Assembly: GCF_947492365.1 (NCBI RefSeq)
Contig: NZ_CANLMB010000001.1
Coordinates: 1,178,001-1,242,000 of the forward strand
Length of the DNA stretch: 64,000 nucleotides
From: an uncultured Erythrobacter sp.
Lineage (GTDB): Bacteria > Pseudomonadota > Alphaproteobacteria > Sphingomonadales > Sphingomonadaceae
Direction: 5' to 3'
Shown here: positions 46,698-56,512 of the stretch, one piece after another
How positions within the stretch are numbered: position 1 is the stretch's first letter
Layout of the letters: the number at the start of each line of letters is the position of its first letter
Translations under genes and position numbers: made by a program
Notes under the pieces: generated by a model
What the model saw: the letters and a program-made list of their open reading frames with translations, nothing else
Databases searched by the model: none
Told to the model about the DNA's origin: nothing

Positions 46698-47912
46698 ATG
46701 TCCGACATCAAACGTGTCGTCCTCGCCTATTCCGGAGGCCTCGACACCTCCGTCATCGCCAAATGGCTCAGCACTGAGCGCGGGTTGGAGGTTGTCACCT
46801 TCACCGCTGACCTTGGCCAAGGCGAAGAGATCGAACCGGCCCGCGACAAGGCCCGCGCGATGGGCATTCCCGACGAGCACATCTTCATCGAAGACCTGCG
46901 CGAGGAGTTCGTGCGCGACTTCGTCTTCCCCATGATGCGCGCCAATGCCCGCTATGAAGGCGACTACCTGCTCGGCACCTCGATCGCCCGCCCGCTGATC
47001 TCCAAGCGCTTGGTCGAGATCGCACATGAGACCGGCGCCGATGCCATCGCCCACGGCGCCACCGGCAAGGGCAATGACCAAGTCCGCTTCGAACTCAGCG
47101 CCTATGCGCTCGACCCCAGCATCCACGTCATCGCTCCGTGGCGCGAATGGGACCTCACCAGCCGCACCGCGCTGATCGAATGGGCCGAGGCGCACCAGAT
47201 CGCCGTGCCCAAGGACAAGCGCGGCGAAGCGCCCTTCTCCACCGATGCGAACCTCCTGCACACCTCGTCCGAAGGCAAGGTGCTTGAGGATCCGTGGGAA
47301 GAGACGCCGGACTACGTCTATTCGCGCACCGATCACCCTGAGAACGCGCCCGATACGCCTGAGTATATCGAGATCGGCTTTGAGCGCGGCGACGGTGTTT
47401 CGCTCAATGGCGAGGCGATGAGCCCTGCCACTTTGCTCACCGCTCTCAACGATCTGGGCCGCAAGCATGGGATCGGGCGGCTTGATCTGGTCGAGAACCG
47501 CTTTGTCGGTATGAAGTCACGCGGCATGTACGAGACGCCCGGAGGCGAGATCTACGCCCGCGCGCATCGCGGAATCGAGCAGATCACGCTGGATCGCGGC
47601 GCGGCGCATCTCAAAGACGAGCTGATGCCCAAATATGCCGAGCTCATATACAACGGCTTCTGGTTCGCACCCGAGCGCGAGATGCTGCAAGCCGCGATTG
47701 ACCTGAGCCAGGAGAAGGTGACGGGCACCGTCCGGCTCAAGCTCTATAAGGGCAATGCCGATGTGGTCGGTCGCAAGTCTCCTCATTCGCTGTACTCGGA
47801 GGCGCATGTGACCTTCGAGGATGATGCCGGTGCCTATGACCAGCAGGATGCCGGGGGCTTCATCAAACTGAACGCCCTGCGGCTGCGTTTGCTCGCCCAA
47901 AGGGATCGCTGA
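46698..47912 (+). CDS. argG: Argininosuccinate synthase
   Basis: ATP-dependent condensation of citrulline and aspartate in arginine synthesis. 404 residues from the ATG at 46698. The PP-loop is [17 protein letters not shown] near 8-24. Further signatures are [42 protein letters not shown] and [18 protein letters not shown]. The open frame extends 486 bp further upstream, but this overlaps the divergent acyltransferase and has no family similarity. A GAGGTTCCTTCC leader precedes the ATG. It is followed by almost 1 kb without a recognisable gene. Confidence 0.97.
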   Translation: MSDIKRVVLAYSGGLDTSVIAKWLSTERGLEVVTFTADLGQGEEIEPARDKARAMGIPDEHIFIEDLREEFVRDFVFPMMRANARYEGDYLLGTSIARPLISKRLVEIAHETGADAIAHGATGKGNDQVRFELSAYALDPSIHVIAPWREWDLTSRTALIEWAEAHQIAVPKDKRGEAPFSTDANLLHTSSEGKVLEDPWEETPDYVYSRTDHPENAPDTPEYIEIGFERGDGVSLNGEAMSPATLLTALNDLGRKHGIGRLDLVENRFVGMKSRGMYETPGGEIYARAHRGIEQITLDRGAAHLKDELMPKYAELIYNGFWFAPEREMLQAAIDLSQEKVTGTVRLKLYKGNADVVGRKSPHSLYSEAHVTFEDDAGAYDQQDAGGFIKLNALRLRLLAQRDR

Positions 47913-48871
47913 AGCGACTCGAACCGGCGACTCGGAGCGGCCTTGGCTTGCCGCATTGAACCGCGTTTCAATCCCGCGCAATGATCGGCAAGCACCGCTT
48001 CACGCTTTGAACCGCGCGGGCGGTCTTGCGGGCCACGCCCCGCCGCCGCCAAAGTCACTTTGCGACGAATGGTGGACTTATCCACTCTCCTCCACAGGCG
48101 AGTCCGCAGAAAGTGGAAAAGTCGCGATTTCCGCCCTTGAGAAATGCGCGATTCGGGCGCAGCTTCTAACTGTCTTTGGGACATAAAGGCTTCGAACGAA
48201 ACGCTGCAAAGCGCTGAAATTCAAGGAATTTATGTAACAAAGATACGGTGGCGACTGTCCACACACTGACTTAGAAAAGGTGAGCCGAAGGTTTAGGCCC
48301 AAAGCAAACCCGATCGTTTGAGGTTAGCGTGAAACGACGCCAACGTTACGGCCGTAATACAGGCTGACGATAGCTGTAGGAAAGGGTTTTCGAACCCGGA
48401 ACTGGAGTGCTTGAACCGTCAACCAACGTATCACGGTCTCGGCTATGCCAAGGGGCAGGCCTGCGGACGAAGCGTTCCGGCGCAGCGTAAGCTAGGCGGT
48501 CACGAGGCCCAGTCGGATGCCGGCGCGAGCACCGGTGACGAACCGCGAAGCAAGGGGACTTGCAAGAAGGCGCAAGCCGGAAAGCCAGAAACCGGACGCG
48601 GGTTAGACATCGAGCGCCAAGCGCGTTGACACTGGAAGCAGACGGGAAGGTTCGCCGGAACGAATGCAACAAAGACAATGACCACGCGCTGGTGAGAGTG
48701 GGGTCGGCAGCAATGCCGGCCCCATTTGCTTTGGGGTGCGCCTTGCCTGCGCCCCGCCTGCGCCACCTCGACTGCGCTGCCTCTCGTGCCTCGTCCCACC
48801 TGCCTTCCAACCCGGCTTATCCCGACCCGATTTGCGCTTGGCTGAGCCGCAACGCTATACCGCTGCTCAAG
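47913..48871. other. 959-bp tract without a recognisable gene; possible structured RNA
   Basis: No convincing protein gene. Seen: TTATCCACT and CCACA words near 48078-48098 (DnaA-box-like but not exact), and an AT-richer segment 48170-48260. There is a perfect palindrome TTACGGCCGTAA (48346-48357), a hairpin GGGTT-TTCG-AACCC (48384-48397), and a terminator at 48700-48733 with no ORF clearly feeding it. A 72-codon frame starting with TTG (48411-48629) has no recognisable domain. The stretch 48260-48733 could be a transcribed structured RNA; signatures of RNase P RNA and tmRNA were looked for and not found. Confidence 0.4.
48700..48733 (+). terminator. Rho-independent terminator in the argG-rlpA interval
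   Basis: GGGGTCGGC (48700-48708) pairs with GCCGGCCCC (48715-48723), nine pairs including one G-T, loop AGCAAT, followed by ATTTGCTTT. It points in the plus direction and lies about 140 bp before the rlpA start. Confidence 0.65.
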
Positions 48872-49465
48872 ATGGGCAACGCTTCTCAGCCTTCGCGCGG
48901 GTGCACCCGCAGCTCGACACGCAGCACGCTTGGCCTGGCGGCACTGGCTCTGGTCTGCACACCGCTCTCATTTGCCCACGCTCAAGCCAAAGCGCAGGAC
49001 AGCTCAGCCGACTACGACGAGAGTGAGGGCAGCGTGCCCTTCGCCGCGCACTTCGCCGGTGTGATCGAGCCGCTCGGCCCCGACCTTCAGGACATCGATC
49101 TGGCAGTGCCCCCTGACGCAGTGGACATCTCTACGTTCGAGCCTCCGGTCGAGCAGACCCGCGTGATCCGAAGCATGGGCACCGGCATCGCCTCCTTCTA
49201 CGGCCGCCGCTTCCATGGCCGCCTCACCGCCAATGGAGAGCGGTTCAACATGCGCGCCATGACGGCGGCTCACAAGACGCTGCCCTTCGGCACGATGGTG
49301 CGCGTCACCAACCCGCGCAATGGCCGCTCTGTCACCGTGCGCATCAACGATCGCGGCCCCTTCATTCGTGGCCGCGAGATCGACCTGTCGCGCGGCGCCG
49401 CCGAAGCCATCGGCATGATCAGCCGCGGCCATGCCCGCGTCGAGCTGGAAGTGGTGAGCCCCTAG
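48872..49465 (+). CDS. rlpA: Septal ring lytic transglycosylase RlpA family protein
   Basis: A 197-residue periplasmic protein: a signal peptide ([19 protein letters not shown]) after a Ser/Arg-rich start, an acidic linker, then a double-psi beta-barrel. Barrel signatures: [20 protein letters not shown] with [41 protein letters not shown] with the catalytic-type Asp, [13 protein letters not shown]. RlpA cleaves denuded peptidoglycan at septa in some species. The SPOR domain is absent and no lipobox is clear. The start is the ATG at 48872 because it opens the signal peptide; the frame is open 312 bp further upstream. Confidence 0.88.
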   Translation: MGNASQPSRGCTRSSTRSTLGLAALALVCTPLSFAHAQAKAQDSSADYDESEGSVPFAAHFAGVIEPLGPDLQDIDLAVPPDAVDISTFEPPVEQTRVIRSMGTGIASFYGRRFHGRLTANGERFNMRAMTAAHKTLPFGTMVRVTNPRNGRSVTVRINDRGPFIRGREIDLSRGAAEAIGMISRGHARVELEVVSP

Positions 49466-49471
49466 CGCCAT

Positions 49472-50362
49472 TCAGCGCCACTCCGGCCCAATGCGCTCGA
49501 TCAGGGCCTCGGGCAGGTCGGCAAGCTCGCCGATCTCCCACCATTGCTCCGCGCCGTTCTCGAAGGCGAAGAGTTGCAGCATTTCCGCGTCGTCAGGGCT
49601 GGCAAAGTCCCTCAGCGGGGTCGCACTGACAGGCCGCGCGGCCTCCATCGCCTGAAGCCGCCGCTCTAGCTCGGGCAGCGCTTCGCCATCACCCCCCTCG
49701 CCCTTCTGATCCGGCTCTTCCACACCGTCTTCGGCAGGCGACATGGACCGCATGTTACACGGTCCTGAGGAAGTTTTCTGCGCCGGTTCCGGCTGGCTTT
49801 CGGCCGCCCCGTCAACCTGCATAGCCGCCCGGTCGGTCAGCACCTGCACGGCCCCTTCATCCTCCTTGGCCATCGCATCCAGCAGCGCGTCGAAATCCTC
49901 CGCCAGCGCCGCCACGTCGCCGCGCTCCGCTAGCCGGTCGAGCCGCGCCAGATGAGCCAGCAAGAGGCGCGAGTCGAACCTCCGCCGCGTTGCGATCACC
50001 TCGCCGTGGTAATAGACCTCTTCCTCAACCCCATGCATCGCGCGGGTGGCCAGTGCATCCTCGGCGTGCTGGCGTGCAACCACCAGAGCCGCCTCACAGG
50101 CGCGCCGAAACACCGGACAGGCGCGGCGCAGCCGGTAGGCGGTCTGGTGCGAGACAGCGCAATGCTTGGCCGCCGCGCGCATCTCCCCGCATTCCGAAAG
50201 CCGCGCAAGAAACGCCCGCTGCCGCTCGCGGGTGAACTGAAACTGCGCCGCATGCGCCTCATCCGGCGGCAAGCGGTCGAGCAGCGCCGGCAAAGCCTCG
50301 GCGGCGGGAATGTACTGGACAGGCTTCTGGCCCGAGCGATCAGGGTGTGCGGGTGAGTTCAT
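49472..50362 (-). CDS. HTH protein resembling a phage terminase small subunit
   Basis: A 296-residue cytosolic protein. Residues about 43-150 resemble terminase-small-subunit/HTH proteins: FTRERQRAFLARLSECGEMR, then the helix-turn-helix AAAKHCAVSHQTAYRLRR, then EDALATRAMHGVEEEVYYHG and RRRFDSRLLLAHLARLDRL. The C-terminal half is acidic, Gln/Glu/Pro-rich and ends WWEIGELADLPEALIERIG. No terminase large subunit or phage gene is near, so it is probably a domesticated chromosomal DNA-binding protein rather than a prophage part. It ends 6 bp from convergent rlpA. Role unknown. Confidence 0.6.
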   Translation of the reverse strand: MNSPAHPDRSGQKPVQYIPAAEALPALLDRLPPDEAHAAQFQFTRERQRAFLARLSECGEMRAAAKHCAVSHQTAYRLRRACPVFRRACEAALVVARQHAEDALATRAMHGVEEEVYYHGEVIATRRRFDSRLLLAHLARLDRLAERGDVAALAEDFDALLDAMAKEDEGAVQVLTDRAAMQVDGAAESQPEPAQKTSSGPCNMRSMSPAEDGVEEPDQKGEGGDGEALPELERRLQAMEAARPVSATPLRDFASPDDAEMLQLFAFENGAEQWWEIGELADLPEALIERIGPEWR

Positions 50363-50864
50363 GGGGGGCTCCGGGGTAAATCTTTGGAGCCGGGTCAGTT
50401 ATAGGAAACTGGCGGTGTAGGAAAATGGGGGAGTTGTTTGTTGCGCCTCAAGCGCCGGCGTTCGCGTCCGCTCACTTGGCTATCCTCCGGGGGCCCGACC
50501 CCTGCGGGGCCACCCCTCCGGGCGGCCGGTCGGCCTAGCGACGCCTGCGGCGTCGAGCCATTCCAAGCCATCTAACTCGCGCCTAGTACTTGGTGCCAGC
50601 TATCGGCTTGGTCGCGGAGCACGGCGCGCAGCGCCGCAAGGGCGACTGCCCGTCCGCAGCGGGTGCGTAGCGAAGCGGAGGACGTCTAGCGAGGACGCTC
50701 CCACGGAGGTGGGAGCGCAAAACAAAAACTCCGCGCGGAACCTTGGTCCGGCTCCTTCAATCCAATTCCCCGTCAAACCAATCCTCCCAACAACACCCCC
50801 TCTTAACCATAAATCAAACCCCCTCCCCTATCCGCACCCAAACACCACCACACAGGGGACCGGA
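50363..50864. other. 502-bp GC-rich intergenic region with short inverted repeats
   Basis: No gene seen. 50480-50560 is dense in GGCC and CCTGCGG palindromic words. A perfect hairpin GCTCCCAC-GGAG-GTGGGAGC occupies 50697-50716. The last 150 bp are unusually C/A-rich and T-poor (CCAATCCTCCCAACAACACC type) before the AGGGGACC ribosome binding site of the next gene. An open frame spans the latter part, but its translation is a low-complexity Pro/Asn/Thr run, so I treat it as leader. Confidence 0.5.
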
Positions 50865-51689
50865 ATGTTCTGGGAACGCGTCAGCCGCATCGGGCTGGTC
50901 ATCAACACAAAGTCGCTGCTGATCGTCATTCTGGCGATTATCTCGACCTGGGCGAGCCTTAAGCTCAACCTGATCGCCGACTATCCGCTGACGATCATCT
51001 CGACCGCGGTGATCTTCCCGATCGTGTTCTCCATCGGCCACGCCTATAAACGCCGCGAGGCTGCGCTGGACGATTACGGAACGATCAAGGCGCATGGCCG
51101 CGCGCTCTATTTCGCCGCGCGCGACTGGCTGCCCGATGGCGAGGATGATGACGCCAAAGCCGCCAAAGAGCAACGCCTGCGCCATATTGAGGGCGCGCTC
51201 GAACATCTGCTCGCCGCCTGCCGCGCGATGTTCAAGGGCGACCGCAGCGAAATGCCGCAGACCGAGCGCGCGGTTTACGCCGCCTTCTCGGAGATTTCCG
51301 GCTTTGTGAAACGGATGCGCGCAGAAGGTCTGGCGAGCGGGGAATGCTCGCGCTGCAACCAGTATGTGTCGAAGATGATCGTGGCGTTCGAGAGCGTCAA
51401 ACACATCTACCAATACCGAACCCCGCGCACTCTGCGCGCGTTCAGCGACGTGTTCATCATCCTGCTCCCGCTGATCTACGGGCCGTTCTTTGCCTTTTGC
51501 GCAATCGAATATGAAGCGCCCGTGCTGACCTATGTGATGCCGGTGCTCTTCGCGGTGATCCTGACGGGCCTCGACAACATCCAGAACCACCTCGAAGACC
51601 CCTTCGACCAGATCGGCCCCGACGACGTCGCGATCAACGCGGAGAAGTTTGTGGAGTTGCTGGGTTGCGGTGAGGAAGAGGCTGCCTAG
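50865..51689 (+). CDS. Bestrophin-like membrane protein
   Basis: A 274-residue inner-membrane protein. Helices are near 19-36 (SLLIVILAIISTWASL), 44-62 (LTIISTAVIFPIVFSIGHA), about 193-215 (FSDVFIILLPLIYGPFFAF) and 222-240 (VLTYVMPVLFAVILTGL). A cytosolic segment follows with LDNIQNHLEDPFDQIGPDDV, which matches the bestrophin-family E-D/N-PF acidic cluster that lines or gates the channel. The middle region is soluble and helical. Anion or cation channel activity is plausible but not shown. The start is the ATG at 50865, with AGGGGACC just upstream. Confidence 0.7.
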   Translation: MFWERVSRIGLVINTKSLLIVILAIISTWASLKLNLIADYPLTIISTAVIFPIVFSIGHAYKRREAALDDYGTIKAHGRALYFAARDWLPDGEDDDAKAAKEQRLRHIEGALEHLLAACRAMFKGDRSEMPQTERAVYAAFSEISGFVKRMRAEGLASGECSRCNQYVSKMIVAFESVKHIYQYRTPRTLRAFSDVFIILLPLIYGPFFAFCAIEYEAPVLTYVMPVLFAVILTGLDNIQNHLEDPFDQIGPDDVAINAEKFVELLGCGEEEAA

Positions 51690-51846
51690 GGGGGCTGGTG
51701 GTCACGCGGCTTTGCGCCAGAAACCACGGGTGAAAGTAGTAATCCCTAGGGTCGTCTTTCAGACAAATTGGTTGTCGCCGGTCAAATGTTTGGCTGCGGA
51801 CAGGCGCAGGGCCTGTTCTTCTCCAATGGCGGGAAGCAGGGCGGAT

Positions 51847-52980
51847 ATGAAGCAGTCACCTATCACTCCGGCAGCAGGAAAACCGGCCGGGATCATGCAA
51901 TCCGCCGCTGGCGAGGATGCATTCCACTCAGTGTTTGAAAATGCGCCCTATGGCATGCTGATGGTCGATGATCAGGGGGTGATTGCGGCGGCGAACGACC
52001 ACCTTTCATCGTTGTTCGGCTATCCACGCGAAGAACTCATCGGCGAGAAAATCGAAAAGCTTCTGCCCGCCCGTTACCGCACCGACCATGTGCAAAAGCG
52101 CGAAGGCTATGCGAGTGATCCTTCGGCCCGCGCGATGGGCCGCGGACGCGATCTCACCGGATTGCGCCGCGACGGGGTCGAGTTTCCGCTGGAGATCGGG
52201 CTGAGCCGGGTCGAGACAAGCCACGGCCAGATGACCTGCGCGGCGATTATCGACATCACTGAACGCCAGCGCTTTGAACTGCGCCTGCGCGAGGCCAATT
52301 CGCAGCTCGAAGAATTCACCTATGTCGCCAGCCACGATCTGCGCTCGCCGATCCGCGGCATATCGAACCTGATCGAATTTGTGCGCGAGGATATGGCCGA
52401 GGGGCAGCACGATGCGATGCAAAAGAACCTCGACCGGATGGACAAGCGGGTGCACGCGGTCGAGCGGATGATCGACGACCTGCTGACCTATGCGCGCGCA
52501 GGCCGCCGCGCGGTGGAGGTCGAGGAGATCAACCTCAAGGATCTGATTTCCGAAATCGTCAGTCTTGAAGACCTTCCGGTGGGTTTTTCCGTTAATTTCG
52601 AGGTGCCTGACGAAAGCTTTGTAGGCGCGCGCACCCCACTCACCACGGTCATTCGCAACCTCATTTCAAACGCGGTCAAACATCATGACAAGGAGGTCGG
52701 GACGATCAGCGTCAATGCCAGCTATTCGGGCAATACCTGCCTGATCGAGGTGAGCGATGACGGGCCGGGCATTCCCGACAATGCCAGAGAGCGCGTCTTC
52801 AGGTTGTTCCAGACACTCAAATCTTCCGAGCGCAAGGGAGAGGGCCTCGGTCTGGCGGTCGCACAGCGCCTGGCGACCGGGCACGGCGGGCACCTCGAAC
52901 TCGTACCCCACAGCGCCGAAAGAGGCGCCTGTTTCCGTGTTTCATGGCCTCGTTTCACAAGGACAAATCTCGATGCATGA
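51847..52980 (+). CDS. PAS-domain sensor histidine kinase
   Basis: A 377-residue cytosolic kinase with no membrane helices. PAS domain about 25-140 (FENAPYGMLMVDDQGVIAAA, LFGYPREELIG, ITERQRFELRLREANSQ). HisKA with His163 in FTYVASHDLRSPIRGISNL, then HATPase with NLISNAVKHHD, SDDGPGIP and GEGLGLAVAQRL. The stop overlaps the following response regulator by 8 bp, so the pair is coupled. The H-box and domain order resemble bacteriophytochrome/light-sensor-type HWE-distinct kinases paired with Rcp1-like regulators. The ligand is unknown. An ATG at 51826 is an alternative start. Confidence 0.88.
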   Translation: MKQSPITPAAGKPAGIMQSAAGEDAFHSVFENAPYGMLMVDDQGVIAAANDHLSSLFGYPREELIGEKIEKLLPARYRTDHVQKREGYASDPSARAMGRGRDLTGLRRDGVEFPLEIGLSRVETSHGQMTCAAIIDITERQRFELRLREANSQLEEFTYVASHDLRSPIRGISNLIEFVREDMAEGQHDAMQKNLDRMDKRVHAVERMIDDLLTYARAGRRAVEVEEINLKDLISEIVSLEDLPVGFSVNFEVPDESFVGARTPLTTVIRNLISNAVKHHDKEVGTISVNASYSGNTCLIEVSDDGPGIPDNARERVFRLFQTLKSSERKGEGLGLAVAQRLATGHGGHLELVPHSAERGACFRVSWPRFTRTNLDA

Positions 52981-53398
52981 ACCCAGCCCCAAGATCCTGA
53001 TCATCGACGATGATGATATCTCAGCCGAAATGGTTGCGCGCGCGCTGCGCAAGGACTTGCCCGATTTGCAGGTTCTAGCCGCCGAAGACGGCATGGCGGG
53101 CCTCGAAGTTCTGCGCGGAAGAGGCCCTCAACCATGCACCAAGCCGCTGATGATCTTTCTCGATCTCAACATGCCGCGAATGAACGGGTTCGAATTTCTC
53201 GAAGAGATGCGCGAGGACCCGGAATTGCGCCGGAATGTCGTGTTTATCTTCTCCACCTCAGAGGCTGAGGAAGATCTGAGCCGCGCCTATGATTTCGGCG
53301 TTGCGGGCTATATCACAAAGTCGCGCGTGGGCCGGCATATGTGCAATGTGACCGATCTGCTGAAATCCTACGCCTCGACGGTGATCCTGCCAGCCTAG
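52973..53398 (+). CDS. Stand-alone response regulator (Rcp1-like)
   Basis: A 141-residue single receiver domain: acidic pocket IIDDDD (10-15), phosphoacceptor Asp64 in MIFLDLNMPRMNGFEFLEEM, FSTSEAEEDLSRAYDFGVAG around the Thr/Ser switch, and the conserved Lys in GYITKSRVG. There is no output domain. The start (52973) lies inside the end of the kinase gene, with AAGGA about 9 nt before it, so translation is coupled to its kinase. It probably relays phosphate to another protein, as Rcp1/CpdR-type regulators do. Confidence 0.9.
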   Translation: MHEPSPKILIIDDDDISAEMVARALRKDLPDLQVLAAEDGMAGLEVLRGRGPQPCTKPLMIFLDLNMPRMNGFEFLEEMREDPELRRNVVFIFSTSEAEEDLSRAYDFGVAGYITKSRVGRHMCNVTDLLKSYASTVILPA

Positions 53399-53471
53399 AA
53401 GGATAGCGCTCTGCGCGGTGGCCGTTGTTCCCTGCCTCCCGCGCAGAGCCGCGCTTAGCGTTGCGCTCGCC

Positions 53472-56384
53472 TCATTCTGCAGCGTCCTGCCGGCGCTTGA
53501 GCATAGGCTCCAGATAGTGCCCCGTGAATGAGCGCGGTTCCTGCGCAACATCCTCCGGCGTGCCTGCCGCGACGACCTCGCCCCCGCGCACGCCGCCTTC
53601 GGGCCCGAGGTCCAGGATCCAGTCGGCGGTTTTGATCACGTCGAGATTGTGCTCGATCACCACCACCGAATTGCCTTGCTCGACCAGGCGGTGGAGCACC
53701 TCCAAGAGCTTGCGCACATCCTCGAAATGCAGGCCGGTTGTCGGCTCGTCGAGGATGTAGAGCGTCTGGCCGGTCGAGCGTTTGGACAGCTCCTTCGCCA
53801 GCTTTACCCGCTGCGCTTCGCCGCCTGACAGGGTCGTCGCCTGCTGGCCGACCTTGACGTAGCCCAGCCCCACTTCGTTCAGCATTCGCATCTTGTCGCG
53901 GATCGGGGGGACCGCTTTGAAGAAGCCCTCCGCATCCTCGATCGTCATGTCGAGCACGTCAGCGATCGACAGCCCCTTGAACTTCACCTCCAGCGTCTCA
54001 CGGTTGTAGCGTTTGCCGCCGCATTCCTCGCAGGTGACATAGACGTCGGGGAGGAAGTGCATCTCGATCTTGATCAGGCCGTCGCCGGTGCATTGCTCGC
54101 AGCGCCCGCCTTTGACGTTGAAGGAGAAGCGGCCCGGCTTGTATCCGCGCGCCTGGCTTTCGGGGAGGCCCGCGAACCAGTCGCGGATATTGGTGAAGGC
54201 GCCGGTATAGGTCGCGGGGTTGGAGCGCGGCGTGCGGCCGATGGGCGACTGGTCGATCTCGATCACCTTGTCGCAGAATTCGAGGCCGGTGACCTTGTCG
54301 TGCTTGCCCGCGATCACCCGCGCTCCGTTGAGCGTGCGTGCGGCGGCGGCGTAGAGCGTGTCGATGGTGAAGCTCGACTTGCCCGACCCGCTGACGCCGG
54401 TGATGCAGGTGAAGGTGCCCAAGGGGATGCTCGCGGTCACATCGCGCAGATTGTTCGCCTGCGCTCCGTGGACGGTGAGCTGGTGCCCGTTGCCCTTGCG
54501 CCGCTCTGCCGGGACAGCGATCTCGCGCCGCCCGGTTAGGTAGTCGGCGGTGAGCGACCTCTTCGCCTTCATGATCTGCTTTAGCGTGCCCTGCGCGACC
54601 ACTTCGCCCCCGCGCACACCTGCGCCGGGGCCGAGATCGACGATATGGTCGGCCTGCCGGATCGCGTCCTCGTCATGCTCGACCACGATCACCGTATTGC
54701 CGAGATCTCGCAGCCGCTTGAGCGTCTCCAGCAGCCGGTCATTATCGCGCTGGTGCAGGCCGATGCTGGGCTCGTCGAGCACATAGAGCACGCCCGAAAG
54801 GCCGCTCCCGATCTGCGAGGCGAGCCGGATGCGCTGGCTCTCGCCTCCGCTCAACGTGCCCGAAGTCCGATCCAGATTGAGGTAGTCCAGCCCGACATTG
54901 TCGAGGAAGCCCAGCCGCTCATTGATCTCTTTCAGGATCGCGCGGGCGATCTGCGATTGCTGGTCGGTCAGCTTGTCGTCGAGCGCCAGGAACCACTCCT
55001 TCGCATCCGACACGCTCATCGTCACCGGCACGGCAATGTCGGTCCCCGCGACCTTCACCGCGAGCGACTTTTCATTGAGGCGCTTGCCCCCGCAGGTCTC
55101 GCACGGCTGCGCGGTCTGGAACTTGCCCAGCTCCTCCTGCATCCACGCGCTTTCGGTCTGCATCATGCGGCGGTTGAGGTTCCCGATCACGCCCTCGAAC
55201 GGCTTATTGACCGTGTATTCCTTGCGCCCGTCCTTGAAGGTCAGCTGCACCGGCATCCCGCCTGTGCCGTGCAGGATGATCATGCGCTGATCCGGCTCCA
55301 GATCCTTCCACGGCGTGGTGATGTCGAAATCATAGGCCCGCGCGAGGCTGGTCAGAACCTGCATGTAATAGGGCGAAGGAGGGTTGGACTTGGCCCATGG
55401 CGCGATGGCACCCTGTTTGAGAGTGAGCGCTTCATTGGGCACCACCAGCTGCTCGTCAAAGAGCTGCTTTTCGCCAATCCCGTCGCAGGTCGGACACGCG
55501 CCTTGGGGTGAGTTGAAGGAGAAGAGCCGCGGTTCGATTTCCTCGATGGTGAAGCCGCTGACGGGGCAGGCGAACTTCTCGGAGAAGACGATGCGGTTGG
55601 CGGGCAGGCCTGCGCCTTTCATCGCGCCGCCGCCCTCAGCCTCGTCTTCACGCCCGGGGACCACGCCATCGGCGAGATCGACATAGGCGAGGCCGTCTGC
55701 GAGCTTCAGCGCCGTCTCGAACGAGTCCGCAAGCCGCGTCTCCAACCCTGTCTTCACCGCGAGCCGGTCCACCACCACTTCGATGTCGTGCTTGTACTTC
55801 TTGTCGAGTGCGGGCGCGTCTTCGATGCCGTAAAGCTCGCCGTCGATCCGCACGCGGGTGAAGCCGGCCTTCTGCCACTCAGCCAGCTCCTTGCGGTATT
55901 CACCCTTCCGGCCGCGCACTACGGGAGCGAGCAGATAGGCGCGCGTCCCCTCGGGCAGTTCCATCACGCGGTCGACCATCTGGCTGACGCTCTGCGCGGT
56001 GATCGGCTCTCCGGTGGCAGGCGAGTACGGCACGCCCACCCTCGCCCAGAGCAGGCGCATATAGTCGTAAATCTCGGTGACGGTCGCCACGGTCGAGCGC
56101 GGATTGCGGCTGGTGGTCTTCTGCTCGATCGAGATAGCAGGCGAGAGCCCGTCAATATGCTCGACATCGGGCTTCTGCATCATCTCGAGGAACTGGCGCG
56201 CATAGGCGCTCAGGCTCTCGACATAACGCCGCTGCCCCTCGGCATAAATGGTGTCGAAGGCAAGGCTCGACTTGCCGCTCCCCGACAGCCCCGTAACGAC
56301 AATCAAAGCATCGCGCGGCAGATCAATGTCGATGCCCTTGAGATTGTGCTCACGCGCACCACGAACTGAGATTTTGGTCAACAT
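53472..56384 (-). CDS. uvrA: Excinuclease ABC subunit UvrA
   Basis: Damage-recognition ATPase of nucleotide excision repair. 970 residues with two ABC ATPase modules: Walker [15 protein letters not shown] near 33 and [14 protein letters not shown] in the second half. Signature [16 protein letters not shown] and [15 protein letters not shown]; zinc cysteines in ACPTCDG and [18 protein letters not shown]. Length and order are complete. The start is the ATG at 56384. A LexA box lies 13-27 bp upstream, so it is SOS-controlled. No ribosome binding site precedes the ATG, so a very short or leaderless mRNA is possible. Confidence 0.98.
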   Translation of the reverse strand: MLTKISVRGAREHNLKGIDIDLPRDALIVVTGLSGSGKSSLAFDTIYAEGQRRYVESLSAYARQFLEMMQKPDVEHIDGLSPAISIEQKTTSRNPRSTVATVTEIYDYMRLLWARVGVPYSPATGEPITAQSVSQMVDRVMELPEGTRAYLLAPVVRGRKGEYRKELAEWQKAGFTRVRIDGELYGIEDAPALDKKYKHDIEVVVDRLAVKTGLETRLADSFETALKLADGLAYVDLADGVVPGREDEAEGGGAMKGAGLPANRIVFSEKFACPVSGFTIEEIEPRLFSFNSPQGACPTCDGIGEKQLFDEQLVVPNEALTLKQGAIAPWAKSNPPSPYYMQVLTSLARAYDFDITTPWKDLEPDQRMIILHGTGGMPVQLTFKDGRKEYTVNKPFEGVIGNLNRRMMQTESAWMQEELGKFQTAQPCETCGGKRLNEKSLAVKVAGTDIAVPVTMSVSDAKEWFLALDDKLTDQQSQIARAILKEINERLGFLDNVGLDYLNLDRTSGTLSGGESQRIRLASQIGSGLSGVLYVLDEPSIGLHQRDNDRLLETLKRLRDLGNTVIVVEHDEDAIRQADHIVDLGPGAGVRGGEVVAQGTLKQIMKAKRSLTADYLTGRREIAVPAERRKGNGHQLTVHGAQANNLRDVTASIPLGTFTCITGVSGSGKSSFTIDTLYAAAARTLNGARVIAGKHDKVTGLEFCDKVIEIDQSPIGRTPRSNPATYTGAFTNIRDWFAGLPESQARGYKPGRFSFNVKGGRCEQCTGDGLIKIEMHFLPDVYVTCEECGGKRYNRETLEVKFKGLSIADVLDMTIEDAEGFFKAVPPIRDKMRMLNEVGLGYVKVGQQATTLSGGEAQRVKLAKELSKRSTGQTLYILDEPTTGLHFEDVRKLLEVLHRLVEQGNSVVVIEHNLDVIKTADWILDLGPEGGVRGGEVVAAGTPEDVAQEPRSFTGHYLEPMLKRRQDAAE

Positions 56385-56393
56385 AGGAGCGGG

Positions 56394-56422
56394 TTTGTTC
56401 CGGAAATGTTCGGGTTGGTCAA
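56394..56422 (-). promoter_or_regulatory. uvrA promoter with LexA box
   Basis: GTTC-CGGAAAT-GTTC (plus 56397-56411) fits the alphaproteobacterial LexA consensus exactly; on the minus strand it reads GAAC-N7-GAAC. TTGACC (plus 56417-56422, read on minus) is a good -35. The matching -10, 17 bp on, is weak (AACAAA, 56394-56399). This predicts a start site only a few bases before the ATG. Confidence 0.7.
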
Positions 56423-56512
56423 GGGGCGCAGATGGGCGCGGCGCTGTATGTCCACGATATGGTTGGCGCGGTGGGGCAATTGCAATGGGTAAAGGTGGAT
56501 TTACCTGCGCGC

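Noticed and set aside
48384..48397. T-arm-like GGGTTTTCGAACCC suggesting a tRNA
   Set aside because: No acceptor stem, D-arm or anticodon arm can be built around it on either strand.
48411..48629. 72-codon ORF starting TTG in the argG-rlpA gap
   Set aside because: Unusual start, no domain, and composition like structured-RNA sequence; not strong enough to call as a gene.
48660..48700. Words resembling a tmRNA tag (AxNDN-like)
   Set aside because: The reading gives NKDNDHALV rather than a tag ending in AA, and no tRNA-like domain or SmpB-binding fold is nearby.
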